From contig CABULH010000013.1 in NCBI GenBank assembly GCA_902492455.1, forward strand, positions 51,426-115,425: a stretch of 64,000 nt of DNA. The letters run 5' to 3'. A program made the translations under genes and the position numbers. The notes under the pieces were generated by a model. It had not been told where the DNA came from and searched no databases. It was given only the letters and a program-made list of their open reading frames with translations. Positions 57,191 to 64,000 of the stretch are shown in pieces. Source of the stretch: an uncultured Oscillospiraceae bacterium (lineage in GTDB: Bacteria; Bacillota; Clostridia; Oscillospirales; Acutalibacteraceae). Within the stretch, counting starts at the first letter, position 1; the number at the start of each line of letters is the position of its first letter.

Positions 57191-57898
57191 ATGAACGACA
57201 TTTTGGCAAAACTCAGCCAAAAGCTGATCGTCTCCTGTCAGGCACTGGAGGATGAACCGCTTCATGGATCCCAGATAATGGCACGCATGGCTGAAGCGGC
57301 CTGCATGGGCGGCGCGGCGGGAATCCGTGCCAACACCGTGCAGGATATTCAGGCCATTCGACAGGTAACGAACGTTCCGATTATCGGTATCATCAAAAAA
57401 GAGTATCCCGACAGCGACATTTACATCACTCCCACCATGTTGGAGGTGGACGCTCTCGTGGAAGAGGGAGCGGAGATTATCGCCATGGACGCCACCAACC
57501 GGCTCCGCCCGGGAGGCAAACGGCTGGAGGAATTTTTCAGGGAGGTACGCCAGCGGCATCCCCGGCAGCTCTTCATGGCGGATACCGCCCAGTTTGAGGA
57601 AGGGGTATTGGCACAGCAGCTAGGCTTTGATCTGGTGGGAACCACTTTGAGCGGCTATACCCCGGAGACCCGAAACCGTAAGCTGCCCGATATCGCCTTG
57701 ATGAAAAAATATGTGCGGCATTTGTCCGTCCCCATTATCGCGGAGGGCGGCATTTCCTCCCCGCAGGAGCTCCAGCAGGTCATGAACACCGGCGTACTGG
57801 CCGCCGTGGTCGGTTCCGCCATCACCCGTCCTATGTATATCACCCGCATGTATACCAGCGCACTTGACCAGCCCGCGGATATCGCCGGCAGCAAATAA
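57191..57898 (+). CDS. nanE: N-acetylmannosamine-6-phosphate 2-epimerase
   Basis: 235 aa TIM barrel that turns ManNAc-6-P into GlcNAc-6-P in sialic acid or ManNAc use. Typical text: LIVSCQALEDEPLHGSQIMARMA, GAAGIRANTVQDI, PIIGIIKKEYPDSDIYITPTM, IIAMDATNRLRPGG (catalytic region) and VPIIAEGGISSP (each quoted in part). ATG 57191 gives the family length, but its ribosome-binding site is poor; a strong AAGGAGGAG at 57084-57092 precedes an in-frame ACG (57098) with no standard start codon, so translation may begin earlier. Confidence 0.93.
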   Translation: MNDILAKLSQKLIVSCQALEDEPLHGSQIMARMAEAACMGGAAGIRANTVQDIQAIRQVTNVPIIGIIKKEYPDSDIYITPTMLEVDALVEEGAEIIAMDATNRLRPGGKRLEEFFREVRQRHPRQLFMADTAQFEEGVLAQQLGFDLVGTTLSGYTPETRNRKLPDIALMKKYVRHLSVPIIAEGGISSPQELQQVMNTGVLAAVVGSAITRPMYITRMYTSALDQPADIAGSK

Positions 57899-57909
57899 GG
57901 GAGGGCGAC

Positions 57910-58827
57910 ATGAACATACTGGCATTGGATATCGGCGGCACTGCTATCAAGTATGCTCTGGGCGATGAAACCGGCCGTCTTGCCTGCCTGGGGGAAACGC
58001 CCACCAGAGCGGAGCTGGGCGGCGAACATATCCCTGAGACTATCCTCCAAATCCTGCGAAACTATCCGGAAGCGGAAGCCATCGGCATCTCCACCGCCGG
58101 ACAGGTGGAAACGCAGACTGGCCGTATTCTGTACGCCACCGACAACATCCCCTGTTATACCGGTCTTCCCCTTGGGAAGCTGATCGCCCAAGCGTCCGGC
58201 CTGCCGGTGATGGTGGAAAACGACGTGCATGCAGCCGCGCTGGGTGAACTGGTATTCGGCTGCGGCGGAGATTTCCACAGTTTTCTTTTTATCACCTATG
58301 GAACCGGGATCGGCGGAGCGATGGTATGGGATGGCCGTCTGATGCGGGGTGAGCAGGGAACGGCGGGATATTTCGGCCATATTCTCACCCATCCCGGAGG
58401 GCGTCTGTGTACCTGCGGTCAGCGGGGCTGTTATGAGACCTACGCTTCCACCACCGCCCTCTTGCAAAGGGTGGAGGAAGTTACCGGGAGAAAGATGACC
58501 GGCCGGGAACTGTTCCGGGATAGCATGACCGAACCTGTCCGCAATTGCCTGGAATCCTGGATTGACGAGGTGATGTGGGGCCTTGTTTCCTTGATCAATG
58601 CTGTGAACCCGGCGGCGGTAGTACTAGGCGGCGGAATCATGAAAGAGGGAACGATTATCGAAAGCTTACGCCGCCGGCTTCCGTCATATCTGCCCCCCAT
58701 GAGCCGAAATATATCGGTACTTGCATCCACACTGGGCAATACCGCCGGTATGCTGGGCATGATTCATCTGTGCAGCCAGGCAAATGGCCATGGATTTGAA
58801 GGAGGTTATGAGTGTTGCAAGCCGTAG
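57910..58827 (+). CDS. ROK-family sugar kinase, probable N-acetylmannosamine kinase
   Basis: 305 aa. ATP site LALDIGGTAIKYAL, sugar-binding ENDVHAAALGELVFG, catalytic YGTGIGGAMVWDG with EQGTAGYFGH, and the ROK zinc motif CTCGQRGCYET. GGGIMKEG closes the ATP site. ROK enzymes include glucokinase, NagC-like repressors and NanK; position directly behind nanE suggests ManNAc 6-phosphorylation. GGGAGG is 4-5 bases before ATG. No DNA-binding domain is attached, so it is an enzyme. Confidence 0.9.
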   Translation: MNILALDIGGTAIKYALGDETGRLACLGETPTRAELGGEHIPETILQILRNYPEAEAIGISTAGQVETQTGRILYATDNIPCYTGLPLGKLIAQASGLPVMVENDVHAAALGELVFGCGGDFHSFLFITYGTGIGGAMVWDGRLMRGEQGTAGYFGHILTHPGGRLCTCGQRGCYETYASTTALLQRVEEVTGRKMTGRELFRDSMTEPVRNCLESWIDEVMWGLVSLINAVNPAAVVLGGGIMKEGTIIESLRRRLPSYLPPMSRNISVLASTLGNTAGMLGMIHLCSQANGHGFEGGYECCKP

Positions 58828-59786
58828 ATAAAACGAGACCGGCCGGCCGGCGCCGGACGAAGCCGCCGGTTGTTCGGAAGGGGCTGAAAAAGGAGTTTTT
58901 TCTCAGCATCCCCAGCTACATACTGGTTTTGCCCGCCATCATTGTAGTGGGTATTTTCTCTTATGGACCCATGTACGGTCTCTTGCTGGCTTTCAAGGAT
59001 TATCGGTTGGACCTGGGGATTCTGGACAGCCCGTGGAACCATTTCGAGCATTTTAAACGGTTGTTTGAAATGAAAGATATTTGGGGAATCACCCTTAACA
59101 CGGTGATTATCAGCTTTGGCAGAATCCTCTTTGAGTTCCCTGTTCCCATCGTTATCGCTATTCTCCTCAATGAGGTTAATCAGCGCCATTACCGGAAAAC
59201 CCTGCAAACCCTGTTTACCCTGCCCAACTTCCTATCCTGGGTAGTGCTGGCCGGCGTCATCAAGAATTTCCTGCGTGGAGACGGCTTCATCAATCAGGTG
59301 ATTACAACCCTCGGCGGAGATCCGGTGGCTTTCCTGACAACGCCGGAGTTGTTCAAGCCGATGCTGTTTATTACCAGTATTTGGAAGGGAATGGGCTGGT
59401 CCGCCATTGTCTACCTAGCTACCATTACCAACATCGACCAGGAACTGTATGACGCAGCCACAGTGGACGGAGCCAATCGCTTCCAGCGGATTCTCCACAT
59501 CACCCTGCCGGCAATGCGGGGGATTATCACCTTGTCCCTGCTGATGTCCACCGCCAACATCCTCAACGCCGGATTCGACCAGATCTTCAACTTGATGAAC
59601 GACGTGGTTCGAGAGGCGGGCCAGATCATCGACACCTACATCTATCAGATAACCTTCCAAAAAATGCCGGATTATGGCTTCAGCACGGCCGTTGGACTCA
59701 TCAAGGGCGTGGTTAATTGCGCGTTGTTGCTTACAGCGGACAAGATCGTTCGCCTGGCTGGCGGAAAGGGGCTGTACAACGCTTGA
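58812..59786 (+). CDS. Sugar ABC transporter permease, LplB type
   Basis: 324 aa, six spans (SYILVLPAIIVVGIFSYGPMYGLLLAF at the start), with the coupling motif ELYDAATVDGANRFQRILHITLPAM. The group (LplB/UgpA-like) imports oligosaccharides or glycan breakdown products. Starts at GTG 58812, 6 bases after GGAGG, overlapping the ROK gene by 16 bases. The next permease follows directly. No ATPase gene is in the window, so it uses a shared MsmK-type ATPase elsewhere. Confidence 0.93.
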   Translation: MLQAVDKTRPAGRRRTKPPVVRKGLKKEFFLSIPSYILVLPAIIVVGIFSYGPMYGLLLAFKDYRLDLGILDSPWNHFEHFKRLFEMKDIWGITLNTVIISFGRILFEFPVPIVIAILLNEVNQRHYRKTLQTLFTLPNFLSWVVLAGVIKNFLRGDGFINQVITTLGGDPVAFLTTPELFKPMLFITSIWKGMGWSAIVYLATITNIDQELYDAATVDGANRFQRILHITLPAMRGIITLSLLMSTANILNAGFDQIFNLMNDVVREAGQIIDTYIYQITFQKMPDYGFSTAVGLIKGVVNCALLLTADKIVRLAGGKGLYNA

Positions 59787-59797
59787 AAAAGGATGCC

Positions 59798-60673
59798 GTG
59801 ACACAATTGAAGAAAAAGCATAAATTCGGCGTGTTCGATGTTGTCAACTACACGCTGCTGGGCCTGATCGCCTTGATCATCCTGTTCCCATTTTACAACT
59901 CTATTATCATCTCCTTCCTCAGCGAAAAGGAATTCGCCAACTTTAACGGCATCTGGCCCAAAAGCTTCACTTTAGACGCGTATAAAGTGATTTTCAGCGA
60001 CAAATGGGTTTATAGCGGATATAAAAACTCCATCATCATCGTGGTGACCGGCACCCTCTATTCCCTCTTTATCACCTCCACCTGTGCCTACGCCTTCTCC
60101 CGGGACCATTTTCTTGGCCGGGGTATTATCATGAAGCTGTTTGTGTTCACCATGTTCTTCGGCGGCGGTATGATTCCCTCTTATATCCTCATTAAGAATC
60201 TTGGTTTGATGGACACGCTGCTGTCGCTGATTCTCCCTTCCGGTATGGCAGTATATTACATGCTGCTGATGCGCGCTTTCTTTCTCAATATTCCTCGCAG
60301 CATCAAGGAAGCCGCCATGATAGACGGAGCAGGAGAGGGGATTATTCTGTTCCGCATCGTGCTCCCCCTCTCCAAACCTATCATTGCCACCGTTTCTCTG
60401 TTCACCATGGTGGATCTGTGGAACTCCTGGTTTTCCGCCATGCTGTACATCAAATCGGCAGATTTGAGACCTCTGCAACTGTGCCTGAGGGAGATTATCA
60501 ACAACTCGGGAGCTTCCACCTCGCAGCTGCTGCTTCAGAATGTGGAACGACTCAATACCCAAAGCTACACCATGGCTGCCGTAATGGTCACTATGCTGCC
60601 TATCATGTGCGTGTACCCTTTCCTGCAAAAGCATTTTGTCAAGGGCATCATGATAGGTGGCGTGAAGGAATAG
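59798..60673 (+). CDS. Carbohydrate ABC transporter permease, LplC type
   Basis: 291 aa, six spans, coupling motif SIKEAAMIDGAGEGIILFRIVLPLS, partner of the preceding permease. FTMFFGGGMIPSYILIKNLGLMDT is typical of the LplC/YtcP group. The start is uncertain: a GTG at 59798 with AAAAAGGA upstream is chosen; a TTG at 59783 overlapping the previous stop codon is an alternative. It lies between the other permease and the binding protein gene. Confidence 0.9.
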   Translation: MTQLKKKHKFGVFDVVNYTLLGLIALIILFPFYNSIIISFLSEKEFANFNGIWPKSFTLDAYKVIFSDKWVYSGYKNSIIIVVTGTLYSLFITSTCAYAFSRDHFLGRGIIMKLFVFTMFFGGGMIPSYILIKNLGLMDTLLSLILPSGMAVYYMLLMRAFFLNIPRSIKEAAMIDGAGEGIILFRIVLPLSKPIIATVSLFTMVDLWNSWFSAMLYIKSADLRPLQLCLREIINNSGASTSQLLLQNVERLNTQSYTMAAVMVTMLPIMCVYPFLQKHFVKGIMIGGVKE

Positions 60674-60711
60674 ACGCTGTATGAAAACGACTACATGAAA
60701 GGACTGAGAGC

Positions 60712-62337
60712 ATGAAAAAGCAACACAAAGCGATCTCTCTACTGGTTGCGGGGATTATGAGCATCTCATTACTGGGGACAACGGGATGCGGCCCCACCGC
60801 CGGTCCTGGCCCCGACGATTCGGAAAGCGGCGACGCCCCACGGCAGCGCGTTACCCTTCTCTACCCCTGGAGTGGCTTCCTGCAATCTTCCGATGAAGCC
60901 ACCGATCCCAGCAGTCCCTTCTATGATGAGCGGTGGAAGCTCATTATGGATAAGCTGAATCTCAGCATCGACTATATGGTGGCCGACGCGGCATCTATGG
61001 CGGATAAGCTGCGGGCGATGATCGGCGCGGACGACATGCCGGATGTGGCGCTTTCCATGAATATAGACGCCCGGGAGATGCGCTTATACGCGCAGCAGAA
61101 CGGCCTGAAAACCGTGTCCAAATCCACCCTGGCGGGCTATGAAAATATTATGCGGAATATGAATTCCATCACCGCCATAAGGGCCTACGATGCCGGCGAC
61201 GGCTATGTGGCTATCCCCCGTTCCATGGATCTCAACGGCATCAGCGGCGACTACAGTTACATGCTGGTGTACCGGAAAGACATGGCTGAAGCCGCAGGCG
61301 TCGCCATCAAGGACGCCTATACCATCGAGGAAATGTACGACATGTTTTCCAAAGTGAAGGCTAAATTTCCCGACGTTCAGATGGCCAGCCATATCTGGCC
61401 CAATCAGTTTATGCAGTACGGCCTTTACCAGTATTCCCCTTATCTCAGCCAGGTGCCGGTACGGAATTTCTATTACGACAAAACCGCCAAGGCCTACAAA
61501 TACGCCCCGGCAGACCCGGACACCATTAAGGGCATCCAGTGGTTTAAAAAGATGTATGACGCCGGATTCATCAATCAGGATTATGTCAACCTGCAGGTGA
61601 ACGAGGCGCAGACACAATTCATGGGCGGCAAAGTCTTCTGCCATTTTAACGGCGCCAACGCCGCTTTCCTGGATAGCCTCCGCCGCACGTTCGTCATCAA
61701 CAATCCGGAGCTGTCCCAGGACTGCGTGGATACCTTTATGCTCCTGGATGACGAGGGGCAGTATATGATCCGAGACGACGGCAATTATGCCGGCGAGTTC
61801 ATCTTCAGCCCCAAAATTTCCGACGCCAAGCTCACCGAATTCCTCAAACTGCTGGATTACCTCATGAGCGATGAAGGCATCGATCTGGCGTTTTTCGGAA
61901 TCAAGGATAAGCATTACAAGGTGGAAGAAGATGGGACCCTGACCAATCTCCGTCCCTATACCGACGATAAGCAAACCTCCCTCGAACCCTTCGGCGGTAT
62001 CGACAGCGTGCCCTGCGTCATCCAGGCCCTGGTACCGGAGGTCAGCATCGCCTTCCGTAACCCCTACATCGATGAATCCAGCAAGAAACGGGTGGAGTAT
62101 TTGTTTGACCTGCGCAGCTCCAAGCCTCATTTCACCTACGAATACGACGTGGAGTACAATCTGTATACCTCCAAGGCTGTGGAACAGTTTGAGCTGGACG
62201 CTATGGCGCAGATCAACAAAATGATCATCCGTGAAAAGGCGGAAAATTTGGAGAACATTTGGAATAATTGGCTCAGTGAAAACCGCAGCGCCTATCAGAA
62301 GGTGCTGGACGATTTGAACGCCAACATCAAAAAATAA
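60712..62337 (+). CDS. Extracellular sugar-binding lipoprotein (LplA-like)
   Basis: 541 aa. Lipoprotein signal (LLVAGIMSISLLGTTGCG), a charged linker, then a large family-1-like solute-binding protein: VTLLYPWSGFLQSS, DKLRAMIGADDMPDVAL, MLVYRKDMAEAAGVAIKDAYT and GIQWFKKMYDAGFINQDYV. The length and the DMPDVAL/WFKKMYDAGFI pattern fit the LplA group that partners LplB/LplC permeases. It would capture a glycan at the surface. GAAAGGA lies 9 bases before ATG. A secreted beta-helix protein gene follows. Confidence 0.92.
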   Translation: MKKQHKAISLLVAGIMSISLLGTTGCGPTAGPGPDDSESGDAPRQRVTLLYPWSGFLQSSDEATDPSSPFYDERWKLIMDKLNLSIDYMVADAASMADKLRAMIGADDMPDVALSMNIDAREMRLYAQQNGLKTVSKSTLAGYENIMRNMNSITAIRAYDAGDGYVAIPRSMDLNGISGDYSYMLVYRKDMAEAAGVAIKDAYTIEEMYDMFSKVKAKFPDVQMASHIWPNQFMQYGLYQYSPYLSQVPVRNFYYDKTAKAYKYAPADPDTIKGIQWFKKMYDAGFINQDYVNLQVNEAQTQFMGGKVFCHFNGANAAFLDSLRRTFVINNPELSQDCVDTFMLLDDEGQYMIRDDGNYAGEFIFSPKISDAKLTEFLKLLDYLMSDEGIDLAFFGIKDKHYKVEEDGTLTNLRPYTDDKQTSLEPFGGIDSVPCVIQALVPEVSIAFRNPYIDESSKKRVEYLFDLRSSKPHFTYEYDVEYNLYTSKAVEQFELDAMAQINKMIIREKAENLENIWNNWLSENRSAYQKVLDDLNANIKK

Positions 62338-62362
62338 CGCAATGCGGAAAGGATGAAAGAAG

Positions 62363-63697
62363 ATGATAAAAAGATGGTTTGCCGCCGCCTGTGGGGCGCT
62401 GCTCCTCTGCGGAGCCCTGGCGGGCTGCGACACCAACAAGCCTTCGGAGAGCACCGCTTCCGGGGATGACAAGAAGCCTAGTGTGGAGGTGAACACGCCC
62501 GTAGCCGGCGAAGGAGATATGATCCGATATAATGTGATGGATTTCGGCGCCAAGGGAGACGGCTCCGACGACTCCCTGTGCATCCAGGCGGCCCTGGACC
62601 ACGCCTCTGCCCAAGGAGGCGGCACGGTATATCTTCCCAAGGGGACCTACGGCATCGGCCAGACCTTGAACAAGCCGATGCACGTCAGCCTCCAGGGAGA
62701 CGGTATGTGGACCACCACCCTGGTTTGGAAGGGCGCAGACGGCCAGGCTATCCTGAACATGGCCAATGAAGCGCTGTGGGGCACCACGGTTTCCAGTATG
62801 GGCTTCACCAAGCAGACCGGCTGCCAGGAAATCACCGGCATCCGGGGCGGCTCCACAATGGAGAAATACAACTCCGCCATCGGCACCTTTAAAGACCTGC
62901 TGTTTTTCCAGCTGGATTACGGCGTCAAAGGGGATGCGGAGCCCACCGGCGTGGGGATTTTCGACTGCTATTTCGAGAACATTTTTTGCAGCGACTGTAA
63001 ATACGGCTTACAGCTCTTTGGCTCGGGCAACACCATCGTCCACCCCCGTATGGCCGGCAACGACGCGGGTCTTATCCTGGATTTCCTCAATGGGGAATCC
63101 TTTGACGGCGTGCATGTGATCGGCGGCATCTTCGCCGCCAACGAAGTGGATATCCTCATCCCCAACCGCAACGGCCTGCGCCCCTGCAATTTCGTAGGCA
63201 CCTGGTTTGAAACCTCCAACAAGGGCATCGTCTCTATTCCCACTCCGGATACCAAGGTGATGAACCTGTCCTTCCGGGATTGTATGCTCAACTCCAACTA
63301 CGGCGGAGAGGACGCGCTGCTGGATTTCTCCAACGCGGTGGGCACCATCACCCTGGACAGCTGTACCATTGTAGGAGGCAACCGGATCGTCCCCCCGACT
63401 GACAAAGACTCCAAGCTTATCCAGAACAATCTCACCGGTGTGGGCAACGAATATTACTACATCAACGATACCGAAAAAGGCAGCTTTACGGCCAGCGGCG
63501 ACGGAACGAAGACCAGCTTCAAGATCCCGCACAATCTCAAAACCGTTCCCGTTTCCGTCCGGCTGACACCCGCCAGCGCTGCTGCCGCCGCTCCATATTA
63601 TGTCACAGCCGACCAGGATGAGCTGACCATCACCTTTTTGACAGCACCCGCGGACGGAGCCAACAACATCTCTTTTTATTGGACGGCAGAGCGGTAA
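62363..63697 (+). CDS. Secreted right-handed beta-helix lipoprotein (pectate lyase 3 superfamily)
   Basis: 444 aa. Lipoprotein signal (LLCGALAGCD), then a Pectate_lyase_3 N-terminus (MIRYNVMDFGAKGDGSDDSLCIQAALDHA, quoted in part: VMDFGAKGDGSDDS) and a beta-helix with typical G-x-G and I/V ladder repeats (GGTVYLPKGTYGIGQTL). A small C-terminal beta domain (KGSFTASGDGTKTSFKIPHNL) is tail-spike-like. Probably binds or cleaves an acidic polysaccharide; sialic acid or uronic acid glycans are candidates by context. GGAAAGG precedes the start by 9-10 bases. Confidence 0.85.
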   Translation: MIKRWFAAACGALLLCGALAGCDTNKPSESTASGDDKKPSVEVNTPVAGEGDMIRYNVMDFGAKGDGSDDSLCIQAALDHASAQGGGTVYLPKGTYGIGQTLNKPMHVSLQGDGMWTTTLVWKGADGQAILNMANEALWGTTVSSMGFTKQTGCQEITGIRGGSTMEKYNSAIGTFKDLLFFQLDYGVKGDAEPTGVGIFDCYFENIFCSDCKYGLQLFGSGNTIVHPRMAGNDAGLILDFLNGESFDGVHVIGGIFAANEVDILIPNRNGLRPCNFVGTWFETSNKGIVSIPTPDTKVMNLSFRDCMLNSNYGGEDALLDFSNAVGTITLDSCTIVGGNRIVPPTDKDSKLIQNNLTGVGNEYYYINDTEKGSFTASGDGTKTSFKIPHNLKTVPVSVRLTPASAAAAAPYYVTADQDELTITFLTAPADGANNISFYWTAER

Positions 63698-63741
63698 CAT
63701 CTCAGCATCTTATAAGATAAAGGCATTGAAGGAGGAATAGA

Positions 63742-64000
63742 GTGAAAAGACTGCTCTCTCTTTTGGCCTGCGGAGTGCTCGCAGCTGCTTTTCTTGCTGT
63801 AGCCGACACCGTCTCTGTCACGGCGACAGAAGGCTACAAGGTGTACCCGTTTTCCCTGTATACCAATCCCAACAGTTCTGTCGACCTAAAAATGACTCCG
63901 GACGGCGGCTATACCATCTCCAAAAACCCCGGCAACAGCGCCACCGTGGGCAACATTTCCTTCCTGGTCAGCGACAGCGTGGACAGTATTGACTATGAAG
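63742..64000 (+). CDS. Secreted protein, N-terminal part only (window ends)
   Basis: Starts at GTG 63742, 6 bases after AAGGAGG, with a signal peptide (KRLLSLLACGVLAAAFLAVADTVSVTATE). The first 60 mature residues (YKVYPFSLYTNPNSSVDLKM, GGYTISKNPGNSATVGNISF) look like the start of a beta-rich surface domain. The rest lies beyond the window, so no family can be given. It is in line with the preceding beta-helix gene and likely in the same operon. Confidence 0.8.
   Translation, partial: MKRLLSLLACGVLAAAFLAVADTVSVTATEGYKVYPFSLYTNPNSSVDLKMTPDGGYTISKNPGNSATVGNISFLVSDSVDSIDYE

Overview
The window looks like a chromosomal segment of a Gram-positive Clostridia member, probably in or near the Oscillospiraceae. 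I infer this from family content: a T-box ahead of pheST, an IreB-type protein, an AbrB-type regulator with a C-terminal zinc motif, an ECF vitamin transporter, TcdA, PrmA and RsmE, lipoprotein solute-binding proteins, and strong AGGAGG ribosome-binding sites. Most genes are GC-rich. The stretch at about 7.6-11.0 kb and the intergenic DNA at 56.8-57.1 kb are clearly AT-rich.

Layout: 0-6 kb carries a cut-off flavoprotein, an aspartate carbamoyltransferase with a fused zinc tail, tRNA-Leu, leuB and a polar amino acid ABC operon whose binding protein is circularly permuted. 6-7.5 kb has a DUF815 ATPase. 7.6-12.1 kb is an AT-rich insert bounded by 67-bp direct repeats, one of them the 3' end of a MATE gene; it holds an AraC regulator, two unrecognised exported proteins and two tandem small membrane proteins. 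13.7-19.4 kb has a HAD/VOC pair, an ABC-F ATPase and a YdjG/YdjI-like zinc-ribbon/SPFH pair. 19.7-29.1 kb has glmS, a glycosyltransferase, the T-box-pheS-pheT operon, ireB and small genes. 29.3-39 kb has two related lipoproteins, an orphan LolD-type ATPase, a phosphohexomutase, and the run prmA, radical SAM, tcdA, rsmE, then a divergent abrB-like/xre-like regulator pair.

39-48 kb is the most interesting block. Reading leftward on the minus strand: EcfT, a fused double EcfA, an S component, a cobalamin riboswitch with its own terminator, a large surface beta-propeller protein, a DUF4430 lipoprotein (a transcobalamin-like fold family), a PP-loop ATP pyrophosphatase and a TIM-barrel protein. I infer a Gram-positive surface capture and uptake system for cobamides. 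A small ribbon-helix-helix protein with a CTG start lies divergently upstream, next to a perfect 18-bp inverted repeat that overlaps a promoter.

48.4-55.2 kb has housekeeping genes (tex, a NUDIX hydrolase, an M14 peptidase, an iron alcohol dehydrogenase, the NusG-II/Gx pair) and three tRNAs (Met, Glu, Val). 55.9-64 kb is a sugar locus: an RpiR repressor divergent from nanE, a ROK kinase, an LplB-type ABC importer and secreted proteins, one running off the end. A family of about 90-bp modular repeats with built-in promoter-like boxes occurs at three places (19.5, 32.2 and 48.2 kb).
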